Assembly (NCBI RefSeq): GCF_016124325.1 | Contig: NZ_WGNY01000014.1 | Span: 124,001 to 188,000 of the forward strand | Direction of reading: 5' to 3' | Origin: Phenylobacterium sp. | GTDB lineage: Bacteria > Pseudomonadota > Alphaproteobacteria > Caulobacterales > Caulobacteraceae | Length of the DNA stretch: 64,000 bases | Part shown: piece by piece, positions 1 to 8,153 of the stretch | Layout of the letters: every line of letters begins with the position of its first letter | Position numbering within the stretch: position 1 is the first letter of the stretch | The notes under the pieces: model-generated | Databases searched by the model: none | What the model was told of the DNA's origin: nothing | Seen by the model: the letters and a program-made list of their open reading frames with translations, nothing else | Position numbers and translations under genes: made by a program

Positions 1-1
1 G

Positions 2-148
2 CCGACCCTGCCGCCGCCCGGCGGCGCCGGCGGTGGCGTGGGCGGCGTGCCCGAGCCGGCCACCTGGGCGCTCATGATCCTCGGCTTCGCCGGCGCCGGC
101 GGGGCTCTGCGGGCGAACCGCCGCCGCGTCGCGACGGCCCGCGCCTAA
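2..148 (+). CDS. C-terminal end of a PEPxxWA-CTERM sorted exported protein (5' part outside window)
   Basis: An open frame enters from the left edge and ends in TAA at 146-148. The visible 48 residues are a Pro/Gly-rich linker, then the tail motif VPEPATWALMILGF, a short hydrophobic segment and an Arg-rich end (ANRRRVATARA). This is the PEPxxWA-CTERM tripartite signal, which directs exported proteins to exosortase-type processing. The body of the protein is missing, so its function cannot be judged. Its stop overlaps the stop of the convergent cyclophilin gene by 2 bases. Confidence 0.85.
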   Translation, partial: PTLPPPGGAGGGVGGVPEPATWALMILGFAGAGGALRANRRRVATARA

Positions 149-810
149 GCCGGGTCCGGGGCGACCCGGGTGATCCGGATGATCTTCACGGGCTTGACCA
201 GCATCTCGCCCTTCATGGCGCCTTCGCCCTTGTTGGGGTCGGTGGGCATCACGATGATCTTCCGGATCACGTCCAGGCCTTCAACCACCTGGCCGAACGC
301 GGCGAAGCCCGGATTGCCCTTGGGATCCTTGGGGTCGGCGTCGAGGTAGCTCATGTCGCCCAGCATGATCGACCAGTCGGCCTGGGCCGTGCCGGGCGCA
401 TGGCGGCCCATGGAGATCACGCCGTCCTTGCCGTGGGTCAGGCCGGTCTTGATCGTGGATTCGTGCGGGATGGGCGGCAGCACCTTCTTGGGATCGTTCT
501 GTAGTCCGCCCTGCACGAGGCCGTAGTCGTCGCCCGCATAGTCCTTGGGCTTGCTCGCCCGATAGAAGGTCGCCCCGTTGTAGAGGCCGCGGTCCACATA
601 CCTCAGATAGTTGCGCACGGTGATCGGCGCCTTGTCGGCGTAGAGCTCGATGACGATGTCGCCGAGCGCGGTCTCGAGCTTCACCTTGGGATTCGGCTTC
701 GGCGGCGGGGCAGGCGCCGTCGCCTCGGACGGGGCTGGCGCGGGATCCTGGGCGAGCGCGGGCGCGGCGAAGAGCGTGGCGGCGAGGGCGATGAGCGTTC
801 GGCGGAGCAT
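145..810 (-). CDS. Exported cyclophilin-type peptidyl-prolyl cis-trans isomerase
   Basis: 221 aa. Residues 1-20 form a signal peptide ending in APALA, followed by a Pro/Ala-rich linker to about residue 40. The cyclophilin fold follows: VKLETALGDIVIELYADKAP, the ATFYR strand, the VQGG segment, GVISMGRH, and a C-terminal AAFGQVVEGLDVIRKI motif. Cyclophilins catalyse proline isomerisation during folding. The signal peptide places this one in the periplasm. The usual S-x-FFI strand reads DWSIML here, so activity may be altered. It is a single gene transcribed away from the NTF2-like gene behind it. Confidence 0.92.
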   Translation of the reverse strand: MLRRTLIALAATLFAAPALAQDPAPAPSEATAPAPPPKPNPKVKLETALGDIVIELYADKAPITVRNYLRYVDRGLYNGATFYRASKPKDYAGDDYGLVQGGLQNDPKKVLPPIPHESTIKTGLTHGKDGVISMGRHAPGTAQADWSIMLGDMSYLDADPKDPKGNPGFAAFGQVVEGLDVIRKIIVMPTDPNKGEGAMKGEMLVKPVKIIRITRVAPDPA

Positions 811-842
811 GGCGCAAGGTTAGCCACGGCCGGGCCGCCGCG

Positions 843-1322
843 TCATCCTCCGCGGCATCTCACATAGGTGTCGGTCTGATCGCCGCCTTTGAGCGCACCG
901 CCCTGCAACACGAGCTGTAGCGTACGAGCAGCGCAGAGCCGGCGGCGGCGCCCGCCACTTTCCACGATGGAGCCGACCGACAGGGTGACCTTCGCGGTCT
1001 GGCCGTCGGGGGCGATCTCGATGCGGGTGACCTTGGCGGCCTCGCGGCTCTTGCCTTCGGCGAGCGCCTTCCTGGCCTGGGCCTTGGCCTCGGCGCGGGT
1101 GCTCGTGCCGTAGGGCACCGGCGGCTTGTCGCCCACATAGGCCTGGTCGGTGAAGCGGGCCTGCGGCGTGAAGGCGGCGAAGTAGGCGTCGACCTGGCCG
1201 CCGTTCCAGGCGCGCTCCTGGCGCGCGACGAAGGCGCGGACGGCGTCGTCGGTGATGCGCGCGGCCGCAAGCGCCGGGCCGGCGAGCAGCACGAGGAGGA
1301 GGGTCAGGATCAGTCGGCGCAT
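843..1322 (-). CDS. Secreted NTF2/SnoaL-like domain protein
   Basis: 159 aa with a clear signal peptide (MRRLILTLLLVLLAGPALA). The mature part begins with a helix of the type VRAFVARQERAWNGGQVDAYFAAFTP, typical of SnoaL/NTF2-like cone-fold proteins, and continues into a beta-rich half. There are two late cysteines (around residues 130 and 155). No catalytic residues can be assigned. It starts 7 bases downstream of the EcsC-family stop on the same strand, so the two are probably co-transcribed. The family call rests on the N-terminal helix pattern only. Confidence 0.65.
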   Translation of the reverse strand: MRRLILTLLLVLLAGPALAAARITDDAVRAFVARQERAWNGGQVDAYFAAFTPQARFTDQAYVGDKPPVPYGTSTRAEAKAQARKALAEGKSREAAKVTRIEIAPDGQTAKVTLSVGSIVESGGRRRRLCAARTLQLVLQGGALKGGDQTDTYVRCRGG

Positions 1323-1329
1323 CGGGACC

Positions 1330-2166
1330 TCAACGCGCGAGCCAGCGCATCCGATAGCCGTTCATGGCGGTTTCGCCCAGCCGCTCGGTCAGCCGCCAGT
1401 TGACCACCGCACCCACGGGAGCGCCCACGAGCGGGATCATCTGGGCCAGCTTCGCCAGGTCGATGTGGTCGCGATATTCGATCTGGAACCGGCGCCAGTC
1501 GAAGTGGGCGAAGTCGTCGGGGTGGGGACGGGCGTCCCAGTCCTCGATCGCGGCCAGGAGGTCGGCGCGGCGTCCACCGCCCGAGAACGCGAGCTGGAAG
1601 AGCTGCAGGAGGTAGAGCCGCTCGGCGAAGGCCTCGGCGTCGTGGCCGTAGATCGCCGACAGATCGAACAGCAGCTTGAGCTTGATCACCATCAGCGCCG
1701 GGAAGTCCGCCAGCGCCATCCAGAAGCCGCCGGCGCCGGTGACGCCGCCTTCCACCGCGGCGGTCTTGCGATAGCCGTCGATGGCCGCCAGCGCGCGGCG
1801 GTCGCGTTCGGCCAGGTCCGCGCCCTGAAGGGGGGCGGCGGTGGTGAGATTGGCGCCGGTCAGGATCGTGCGCGTCATCCGTTCGACGACCGAGGTGACG
1901 GTCGCGTGGACCTGCTCGGGGATCAGGCGGTTGATTCGCCCCTGGACGCCGCGGGCAGCGCGGCCGAGCCCGCCTTCGGGCTTCAGGAGCCCGGCGCGCC
2001 AGTGACCGACCTCGGCCCGCGCCCAGGCTTCGTAGGCGGATGTGGAGGCTCCGAACGGCGGGGTGGCGGCTATCGGGACATCACCATTTGCAGAATCCAG
2101 GCGGCCAGCCCCGTCACGAGACTGCCGGTGAACAGGCCGCGCACGAACGCGCCGTGCCGTTCCCAC
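1330..2166 (-). CDS. EcsC family protein
   Basis: Up to 278 aa. From about residue 40 the sequence follows the EcsC family: YEAWARAEVGHW, then an amphipathic helical region, GGFWMALADFPALMVIKLKL (residues about 145-165) and the conserved end KLAQMIPLVGAPVGAVVNW. EcsC proteins are poorly characterised and membrane-associated. The start is uncertain: the only in-frame ATG (2166) lies inside a 49-codon ORF read in another frame of the same strand (2070-2219), and the first 35 residues look non-native. A non-ATG start near 2080 is possible. The C-terminus is complete. Confidence 0.8.
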   Translation of the reverse strand: MGTARRVRARPVHRQSRDGAGRLDSANGDVPIAATPPFGASTSAYEAWARAEVGHWRAGLLKPEGGLGRAARGVQGRINRLIPEQVHATVTSVVERMTRTILTGANLTTAAPLQGADLAERDRRALAAIDGYRKTAAVEGGVTGAGGFWMALADFPALMVIKLKLLFDLSAIYGHDAEAFAERLYLLQLFQLAFSGGGRRADLLAAIEDWDARPHPDDFAHFDWRRFQIEYRDHIDLAKLAQMIPLVGAPVGAVVNWRLTERLGETAMNGYRMRWLAR

Positions 2167-2219
2167 CAGACGCGGCGCGCCCGCATTCGCTGGGCGCGGT
2201 CGATCCTTCGCCGCTGCAT
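2070..2219 (-). CDS. Small membrane protein (49 aa), overlapping the EcsC gene start
   Basis: ATG at 2219 and TAG at 2070. The product starts with a very basic segment (MQRRRIDRAQRMRARRVWW), followed by one hydrophobic helix (GLFTGSLVTGLAAWILQMVM), which is a plausible single-pass membrane protein. It ends just before the point where EcsC-like sequence begins in the other frame, as expected for a translationally coupled pair. No family is recognised. Its codon use resembles the neighbours and it makes better protein sequence than the overlapping N-terminal extension of the EcsC frame. Confidence 0.5.
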   Translation of the reverse strand: MQRRRIDRAQRMRARRVWWERHGAFVRGLFTGSLVTGLAAWILQMVMSR

Positions 2220-2310
2220 CCTGGCCGTTCCCCCACCTTCAGCCGACGTTCTAGCCCGGCCGGTCCGGAGGCGGAACCTCGCAGAGCCGGGATGGGACGA
2301 TGGGGCGCGC

Positions 2311-2790
2311 CTATTTCGCCTCGGCGATGCCCTTCATCACCTGCATGACGTTGCCGAACATCTTGGTCCGGCCGGCCTTGTTGGCCTCGCGGGTCGCTTC
2401 CGGAATCGTCGTCTGATCGTAGAACAGGCTGTAGACCAGCTTGGAGGCCTTATCGCTCACCGGCCGGATCTCGACGGTGCCGTGGTAGAGGATCGGCTGG
2501 TTGGGGTCGGCATAGGTGTACGACAGGGGCGTGCGGGCCACGATGACCTCCTCGATACGGCCGGCGATCTTGCGGACCGCGCCCAGCTCGCCGTCGGTCC
2601 CCGAGGTGATCTCGCAGGTGGTGTTCAGCCACTTGCCGATGTCGCAATAGCCCTTGAGCTTGTCCCAGGCCGTCGCGGCCGGGACCGCCAGGTCGGTCTC
2701 CTGGACGATCGAGACGTAGTCGGCGGCGCGGGCGGCGCCCGCGAGGCTCGCGGCGGCGGCGCAGGCGGCCAGGAACGCTGTGGTCTTCAA
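2311..2790 (-). CDS. Exported SRPBCC (START/polyketide cyclase-like) protein
   Basis: 159 aa when started at the TTG at 2788-2790. That codon is preceded by a good ribosome binding site (GAGAGGGGAG) and begins a clean signal peptide (KTTAFLAACAAAASLAGAARA). The longer in-frame start at 2919 would add a non-native extension. The mature protein has the START-like layout: a first strand VSIVQETDLAVPAATAWDKL, helix DIGKWL, several central strands (ELGAVRKI, LSYTYADP) and a long C-terminal helix. Such domains bind hydrophobic ligands. The ligand is unknown. Confidence 0.8.
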   Translation of the reverse strand: MKTTAFLAACAAAASLAGAARAADYVSIVQETDLAVPAATAWDKLKGYCDIGKWLNTTCEITSGTDGELGAVRKIAGRIEEVIVARTPLSYTYADPNQPILYHGTVEIRPVSDKASKLVYSLFYDQTTIPEATREANKAGRTKMFGNVMQVMKGIAEAK

Positions 2791-2848
2791 GGCGGTCTCC
2801 CCTCTCTTTGCCGGGAGCTTAGCCGCCCTGCCGCCGCGGCGCCTATGT

Positions 2849-3544
2849 TCAATCGTCCCGGGGCTGGATCTCGAAGCTGACCACGCGGGCGTCCGCGCAG
2901 AATCGTTCCGCGAGTTCATGGGTCTGGCTGGCGTCCGGGCCGCGGAGGATGGCGCCGAACTCGACGGCGTCGCCGGCGGGGACCAGCCGGCGGCTCACCT
3001 TGCCCGGCTTCAGGTCCAACCCTTCCATGAGGCTGTGGAAGGCGGCTTCGGGAAGCTGGCCCTCGCGCCGGAAGCGCACCCTCACATCCACGACGCCGCT
3101 GTGCGGCAGATGCTGGTCCACCCAACGCAGCCCGACGAGGATGAGCATGGTCGCCGCCGTGCCGCCGACCGCCAGACCGTAGAAGCCGACGCCGTAGAGA
3201 ATCCCGAGCGCTGACACCATCCACAGCGAAGCGGCGGTGGTGAGGCCATGCACCGACAGCCCCTGCCGGAAGATGACGCCGCCGCAGAGGAAACCTATGC
3301 CCGTCAGTATGCCGTGGGCCATGCGCACCGGATCGATGCGGATGACGTCGGTGGGAAGGTCCAGCGCGAGCCAGGCCAGCTGATGCGTCGCCGCCGACAT
3401 CAGCAACGCCGAGGAAAGGCACACGAGGATGTGCGTCCGAAGCCCGGCGGGATGCCCGCGGTATTCGCGCTCCAGGCCGATCAGCCCCCCGGCGAGGGCC
3501 GCGCTGACGGCGGGAAGGATGAATTCGCTGGACCAGCCGGCCAT
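2849..3544 (-). CDS. MgtC/SapB family membrane protein
   Basis: 231 aa. The N-terminal 135 residues carry the MgtC hallmark GLIGLEREYRGHPAGLRTHI, followed by hydrophobic segments (LVCLSSALLMSAA, GILTGIGFLCGGVIF, LTTAASLWMVSALGI). The C-terminal 90 residues form a soluble ACT-like region (VDVRVRFRREGQLP). MgtC proteins are linked to Mg-limited growth and control of membrane ATPase, and many environmental homologues have no defined role. It stands alone, convergent to nothing nearby. The family assignment is strong and the physiological role is not. Confidence 0.9.
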   Translation of the reverse strand: MAGWSSEFILPAVSAALAGGLIGLEREYRGHPAGLRTHILVCLSSALLMSAATHQLAWLALDLPTDVIRIDPVRMAHGILTGIGFLCGGVIFRQGLSVHGLTTAASLWMVSALGILYGVGFYGLAVGGTAATMLILVGLRWVDQHLPHSGVVDVRVRFRREGQLPEAAFHSLMEGLDLKPGKVSRRLVPAGDAVEFGAILRGPDASQTHELAERFCADARVVSFEIQPRDD

Positions 3545-3598
3545 CGCGACTCTCAGGATGTTGCGCCGCCACCATAGCAGGCGGCGCGCGGCCGGGAA

Positions 3599-4381
3599 TC
3601 AGGCGGCGATCCTGGCCGTGGGCACGACGGTGACGGACCATTCGGGCTTGGGTGGGCGCGTGCGGATCTTCTCGCCCTTCATCCAGATGAACAGGGCTTC
3701 CCAGTGGATGGCGGCCAGCACGCCGACGGTCATCCACGGGTGGCCGAGCCAGGCCCGGATCAGCGCCTGGTCGGTGAGCTCGCGGCGCTCGCCCACGAAG
3801 CCGGCGGCGAGCACGCGGCCCTCGGCGTCGTCCACGTCGACCAGCACCTGAACCTCATCGGCCGGCGGGCGCAGGCGGAAGCTATAGGCGAGGTCCATGT
3901 CCATGAAGGGCGAGACGTAGAAGCCCTTGTCGCAGGCCTGGCGGACGATCGGCGCGGCCTCCTCCGCCGGGATGAGATAGCTGTGCCGCTCGCCGAAGGT
4001 GTTGTTCACCTCGTAGAGGATCGCGCTCAGCGCGCCGTCCTCGCGGTGGCAGTAGTAGACGGTGAGCGGATTGAACCCCATGCCCAGGATCCGCGGCATG
4101 GCGAGAATGCGGATCGGCCCGCCGTGGGCGATCCCGGCGGCGGCGAGCTGGCTCTCCACCTGCTGCTTCAGGGGCGTCGCCGAGCCGTCGCCGTGGCGGC
4201 GCGGGTCGAAGCCCACGAGGTTGAACCGGCCCAGCGAGAACAGCTTCAGGCCCTTGTCCAGCGCGGCCAGCTCGTCGAGGTCGAGCAGCAGCATGAAGAT
4301 GCGGTAGCGCAGGGCGTGCCGGCGGGGCTTCGTCCGGGTGTGCGTCACCAGCCCGGGGTAGAGGCCCGAGCGGAACGTCAA
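3599..4381 (-). CDS. DUF1365 domain protein of a lipid-modification locus
   Basis: 260 aa with the DUF1365 pattern: GLVTHTRTKPRRHALRYRIF at the N-terminus, then LDELAALDKGLKLFSLGRFNL, NPLTVYYCHREDG, YEVNNTFGERHSYL and KGFYVSPFMDMDLAYSFRLR. Its ATG overlaps the stop of the FAD oxidoreductase upstream by 4 bases, so the two are translated together. DUF1365 genes are habitually next to such flavoproteins and CFA-synthase-like methyltransferases. The biochemical function is not established. In Rhodobacter-type bacteria related genes belong to stress-induced fatty-acid modification loci. Confidence 0.9.
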   Translation of the reverse strand: MTFRSGLYPGLVTHTRTKPRRHALRYRIFMLLLDLDELAALDKGLKLFSLGRFNLVGFDPRRHGDGSATPLKQQVESQLAAAGIAHGGPIRILAMPRILGMGFNPLTVYYCHREDGALSAILYEVNNTFGERHSYLIPAEEAAPIVRQACDKGFYVSPFMDMDLAYSFRLRPPADEVQVLVDVDDAEGRVLAAGFVGERRELTDQALIRAWLGHPWMTVGVLAAIHWEALFIWMKGEKIRTRPPKPEWSVTVVPTARIAA

Positions 4382-5724
4382 GCCGCCGCCTCGGTGATCG
4401 GTTCCGGCGCGCGGATGTGAATCCGGCCGGATTCGTTCTCCACCGTCCAGGGGCGGCGAACGCCCCCGAGCTGCTCGGCCACGGCCAGGCCCGACTGCAG
4501 GGCGTCCTCGTGGAAGCCGTGACCGAAATAAGAGCCGCAGAACCAGGTGCGCCGCGCGCCCTGGAGGTCCCAGATCTCGCTCTGCGCCGCGATCGCGCCG
4601 GCGTCGAACAGCGGGTGCTCGTAGATGTCGGTCTTGATCACCGCCTCGGGGGCGATGGGCTTGGTGGGGTTGAGGGTGACGAAGAGGTCCGGCGCGTCCT
4701 TCAGGCTTTGCAGCCGGTTCATCCAGTAGGTCACGCAGCCCTCGCCGGGGGCGTTGCGGCGGCCGATGTGATTCCAGCTGGTCCAGGCGCGGCGGCGCTT
4801 GGGCATCAGGATGGGATCGGTGTGCAGGACGGCGAGGTTGCGGCTGTAGCGGAAGGCGCCCAGCAGCCGCTTCTCCTCAGCGCTCGGATCGTCGAGCAGC
4901 GAGAGCGCGGTGTCGCCGTGGGTGGCGATCACCACCTCGTCGAAGCGCTCACGCGCGCCCCCGGCCAGGCGGATTTCGACGCCCTGGGCCTCGCGCCGTA
5001 CGCCGGTGACCCGCGCGCCCTTGCGCGCCTCGCCCCGGAACGCCTCTGTGAGCTTCTCGACATAGGCGCGGCTGCCGCCGGCCACCGTGCGCCACGCGCC
5101 GCGGCCGAAGATGCTCATCATGCCGTGGTTGAGGAAGAAGCGGATCAGGGCGGCGGCCGGGTACTGGCCGATCTCCTTCAGCGGCGTCGACCAGATGGCC
5201 GCCGCCTGCGGCAGCAGGTGATCGTCGCGGAACGCCTGGCAGTAGCCCTTGTCCTGCAGGTAGGTCTCCAGCGACGTGAGCGGCTGTTCCAGCGCCGCGA
5301 GGTCCTTGGGACCGTGCCGGTAGAAGCGGGTGACGTCGCGCAGCATGGCCCAGAAGCGGGCCGAGAACAGGTTGCGCCGCTGGGCGAAGATGCCGAGCGC
5401 GCCGTAGCTGGAATATTCGAACGCCCCGTCGTCGAGCGACACCGACAGCGCCATGTCGGCGTTGCGATGGGGCACGCCCAGGTGCTCCAGCAGGGCCGTG
5501 AAGTTGGGATAGTTGGGTTCGTTGTAGACGATGAAGCCGGTGTCGACCGGGACAGGGCCATTGAACCCGGGCGCCTCGGCGGTGTTGGCGTGGCCGCCAA
5601 GCCGCGGATCGGCCTCGAAGAGCGTTACGTCATGCCGTTCCGATAGAAGCCATGCCGCCGAAAGGCCCGCGATACCGCCGCCGACCACGGCCACCCTGAG
5701 CCGCCGCTCCTCGCTTCCGTCCAC
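4378..5724 (-). CDS. FAD-dependent oxidoreductase (amine-oxidase-like flavoprotein)
   Basis: 448 aa from a GTG start at 5722-5724, preceded by GGGGTGA. A Rossmann dinucleotide motif VVGGGIAGLSAAWLL lies near residue 13, followed by the acidic ADP-ribose binder LFEADPRLGGHANT. A second FAD segment is VVIATHGDTALSLL, and the C-terminal motif is WFCGSYFGHGFHEDALQSGL. This flavoprotein group sits with DUF1365 and CFA-synthase-like methyltransferases and is proposed to act on membrane-lipid acyl chains. It is transcribed divergently from the DUF1295/methyltransferase operon across 133 bp, so a shared regulator is likely. Confidence 0.9.
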   Translation of the reverse strand: MDGSEERRLRVAVVGGGIAGLSAAWLLSERHDVTLFEADPRLGGHANTAEAPGFNGPVPVDTGFIVYNEPNYPNFTALLEHLGVPHRNADMALSVSLDDGAFEYSSYGALGIFAQRRNLFSARFWAMLRDVTRFYRHGPKDLAALEQPLTSLETYLQDKGYCQAFRDDHLLPQAAAIWSTPLKEIGQYPAAALIRFFLNHGMMSIFGRGAWRTVAGGSRAYVEKLTEAFRGEARKGARVTGVRREAQGVEIRLAGGARERFDEVVIATHGDTALSLLDDPSAEEKRLLGAFRYSRNLAVLHTDPILMPKRRRAWTSWNHIGRRNAPGEGCVTYWMNRLQSLKDAPDLFVTLNPTKPIAPEAVIKTDIYEHPLFDAGAIAAQSEIWDLQGARRTWFCGSYFGHGFHEDALQSGLAVAEQLGGVRRPWTVENESGRIHIRAPEPITEAAA

Positions 5725-5857
5725 TCGTCACCCCTAGTTGCACGCGCATCTGCCGTGCGATCCCCACGCCAGTCTGCTTAGCAAACGCTACGACTTCATC
5801 ACAGCACTGGATGCGTCTGTTCGCGATCCATGGTCGTATCGCCGGACGGAGGGGCTG

Positions 5858-6652
5858 ATGCTTTTTCAGTGGGGGTTGGGCGTGCTGGCCGCCATGACCG
5901 TGGTCATGGTCGCGGCCTGGGCGTTCGGGCTTTGGCGGCGCAACGGCGGATGGACGGATGTCTTCTGGACCTGGGGCACGGGCGCGATTCTCACGGCGGC
6001 GGCGCTGTGGCCGCTCGCCGACGTCCAGCCGCGGCAATGGCTGGTGGCGGCCTTCATGGCGATCTGGGCGCTTCGGCTCGGCCTCTACCTCACGCCGCGC
6101 GTCTCCGGCCATCCCGAGGACGCGCGCTACGCCGCCTTCCGGGATCAGTTCGGCGCCCGATATCCGATCAACATGCTGTGGGTGACCCTGCCGCAGGCGC
6201 CGGCGACGGCGCTGCTGGGCCTCTCGGTGATTCTCGCCGCGCACCGGAGCCAGCCCGGCCTGGACGCGCGCGACGTCGCCGCCGCGGCGCTGTTCGGCCT
6301 GGCCCTGGTCGGCGAGGCGGCGGCCGACGGCCAGATGAAGCGCTTCCGAGGCGATCCCGCCAACCGTGGCCGGGTGATCGAGACCGGCCTCTGGGCCTGG
6401 TCGCGGCATCCAAACTACTTCTTCCAGTGGCTGGGCTGGTGCGCCTATCCCGTGATCGCCCTGGACCCGGCGCGGCCGGTCACCTGGCTCAGCCTCACGG
6501 CCCCCGTCGTCATGTTCGGCCTTCTCCGCTACGTCTCCGGCGTCCCGCCGCTGGAGGAGGCCATGCTCAAGTCCCGCGGCGACCTGTTCCGCGACTACCA
6601 GAAGCGCGTCAGCGTCTTCTTCCCCCTCCCCCCGAAACGAGCGCCTGAATGA
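5858..6652 (+). CDS. DUF1295 family membrane protein (steroid 5-alpha-reductase-like)
   Basis: 264 aa from the ATG at 5858, which has GGAGGGG 5 bases upstream; the longer frame from 5738 has a non-native N-terminus. Six or so hydrophobic segments are visible (FQWGLGVLAAMTVVMVAAWA, ILTAAALWPLA, TALLGLSVILAA). The C-terminal signature GLWAWSRHPNYFFQWLGW belongs to the DUF1295/steroid-reductase/ICMT superfamily of membrane reductases and methyltransferases. It overlaps the methyltransferase start by 4 bases (ATGA). Its place in the cluster suggests a step on a lipid acyl chain, which is inference. Confidence 0.9.
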   Translation: MLFQWGLGVLAAMTVVMVAAWAFGLWRRNGGWTDVFWTWGTGAILTAAALWPLADVQPRQWLVAAFMAIWALRLGLYLTPRVSGHPEDARYAAFRDQFGARYPINMLWVTLPQAPATALLGLSVILAAHRSQPGLDARDVAAAALFGLALVGEAAADGQMKRFRGDPANRGRVIETGLWAWSRHPNYFFQWLGWCAYPVIALDPARPVTWLSLTAPVVMFGLLRYVSGVPPLEEAMLKSRGDLFRDYQKRVSVFFPLPPKRAPE

Positions 6653-7674
6653 GCCTGATCGCCGCCACCATCGACGCCTTCGAGGGCGCGCCGCTGCCCG
6701 ACGTGGTGCGCAGGACCGCCATCACCCTGCTGGTCGCCAACGCGCGCCGCCAGCTGGGCGCGGCCGGCCCCGACGCCGATGCGGTCTTCGCCCGCGAAAT
6801 GGCCGAGCGGCCGATCGCCGAACACACCGACGCGGCCAACGCCCAGCACTACGAAGTGCCGGCGGAGTTCTTTCTGAACTGCCTGGGCCCGCAGCTGAAG
6901 TATTCCTCGGCCCTCTATCTCAACCCCGGCGACACGCTGGCGGAGGCCGAGGAGCACGGCCTGAAGGAGACGGCCGAGCACGCCGGGCTGGAGGACGGCC
7001 AGCGGATCTTGGAGCTCGGCTGCGGCTGGGGCTCGCTGTCGCTGTGGATGGCCCGGACCTATCCGAACGCGCGGATCACCGCGGTGTCGAACTCGGCCAG
7101 CCAGCGGGCCTTCATCCTCGCCCGCGCGCAGGAACGCGGCCTCGGCAACCTCGAGGTCATCACCTGCGACATGAACGACTTCCAGGCCGACGGCGAGTTC
7201 GACCGGGTCGTGTCGGTGGAGATGTTCGAGCACATGGCCAACTGGCGCGCCCTGCTCGGCAAGGTGAAGACCTGGCTCAAGCCGGACGGCCGCCTCTTCA
7301 TCCACATCTTCACGCACCGGACCACGCCCTACCGCTTCAACGTCGAGGACGAGGCCGACTGGATCGCCAAGCACTTCTTCTCGGGCGGGGTGATGCCCAG
7401 CCACGGCCTGATGCGCCAGTTCGCCGATCTGTTCGAGGTGGAGCAGGACTGGCGCTGGAGCGGGACCCACTACGAGAAGACGGCGCTCCACTGGCTCGAA
7501 CTCTATGACCGCAATCTACCGAAGATCCGGCCTGTGCTGGAGGCGACCTATGGCGACCAGGCGACGCTGTGGCACCGCCGCTGGCGGCTCTTCTTCCTCG
7601 CCACGGCCGGGCTTTTCGGCCACCGTGGCGGCGCCGAGTGGGGGGTGAGCCACTACCGGCTGAAGCCCGCGTAA
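6649..7674 (+). CDS. Cyclopropane-fatty-acyl-phospholipid synthase-like SAM methyltransferase
   Basis: 341 aa. The SAM motif I ILELGCGWGSLSLWMA is at residues 120-135, followed by ITAVSNSASQRAFI and the acidic motif VVSVEMFEHMANW. The C-terminal region has the LKPDGRLFIHIFTHRTTPY segment typical of the CFA/mycolic-acid methyltransferase family. The first 60 residues are shorter than in true CFA synthases, which usually have a longer lipid-binding N-domain, so a specialised methyltransferase of unsaturated phospholipid acyl chains is likely. It sits between DUF1295 and DUF2177 in an apparent operon. Confidence 0.92.
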   Translation: MSLIAATIDAFEGAPLPDVVRRTAITLLVANARRQLGAAGPDADAVFAREMAERPIAEHTDAANAQHYEVPAEFFLNCLGPQLKYSSALYLNPGDTLAEAEEHGLKETAEHAGLEDGQRILELGCGWGSLSLWMARTYPNARITAVSNSASQRAFILARAQERGLGNLEVITCDMNDFQADGEFDRVVSVEMFEHMANWRALLGKVKTWLKPDGRLFIHIFTHRTTPYRFNVEDEADWIAKHFFSGGVMPSHGLMRQFADLFEVEQDWRWSGTHYEKTALHWLELYDRNLPKIRPVLEATYGDQATLWHRRWRLFFLATAGLFGHRGGAEWGVSHYRLKPA

Positions 7675-7696
7675 CGGCCGGGCAGGGGGAGGGCCG

Positions 7697-8098
7697 ATGC
7701 TTCGACTGATCGCGACCTATCTGGCGACCGCGTTTGCGGTGCTGGCGCTGGACATCGTCTGGCTGACCCAGTTCGGGCCGAAGGTCTATTTCCCGACGCT
7801 GGATCCGGTGGCCCTGCCTTCGGCCCGGATCGGTCCGGCGGCAGTCTTCTACTTCGCCTACATCGCCGGCATCCTGGTGCTGGCCATCTGGCCGACGCGC
7901 GGCAAGTCGCTGGCCCAGACCACGGCGACGGGCGCGATGCTCGGTGCGCTCTGCTACGCGACCTACGACCTGACGAACCAGGCGACGCTCAAGGTCTGGG
8001 CCACCCAGATCACCCTCATCGACATCTCCTGGGGGACTGTGCTGACGGCCGTGGGGGCGACTGTCGGCGGCTGGGTCCTGCGGCGCTTCAAGGCCTGA
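7697..8098 (+). CDS. DUF2177 family membrane protein
   Basis: 133 aa with four hydrophobic segments. It shows the DUF2177 pattern: LRLIATYLATAFAVLALDIV with the LD-x-V-W motif, then VFYFAYIAGILVLAIWP, MLGALCYATYDLTNQATL and SWGTVLTAVGATVGGWVL. A strong ribosome binding site (GGGGAGGG) precedes the ATG. DUF2177 proteins have no known activity but recur in loci with CFA-like methyltransferases and FAD oxidoreductases. Here it is the last gene of that operon, 22 bases after the methyltransferase. Confidence 0.9.
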   Translation: MLRLIATYLATAFAVLALDIVWLTQFGPKVYFPTLDPVALPSARIGPAAVFYFAYIAGILVLAIWPTRGKSLAQTTATGAMLGALCYATYDLTNQATLKVWATQITLIDISWGTVLTAVGATVGGWVLRRFKA

Positions 8099-8114
8099 CG
8101 GCGCGCGGGCGCCG
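8099..8114 (+). terminator. GC-rich hairpin after the DUF2177 gene
   Basis: CGGCGC (8099-8104) and GCGCCG (8109-8114) form a perfect 6-bp stem with a GCGG loop directly after the stop codon. There is no T-run, so it may only weakly terminate transcription. Confidence 0.35.
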
Positions 8115-8153
8115 CTCCTGCCGAGCGATTGTCCGCCCCCCTTGCGCATGGCA

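Noticed and set aside
1252..2880. 542-codon plus-strand frame
   Set aside because: It is antisense to the EcsC, small membrane protein and START-like genes and has no recognisable domain.
5738..5857. 40-residue N-terminal extension of the DUF1295 protein
   Set aside because: It has no hydrophobic or family character, while the ATG at 5858 has a strong ribosome binding site; the stretch is better seen as the divergent promoter.
5725..5857. ECF sigma (RpoE/ChrR-type) promoter between the divergent lipid genes
   Set aside because: No convincing TGATCC-type -35 with a correctly spaced -10 could be found on either strand; only a partial TGATGA match with short spacing exists.
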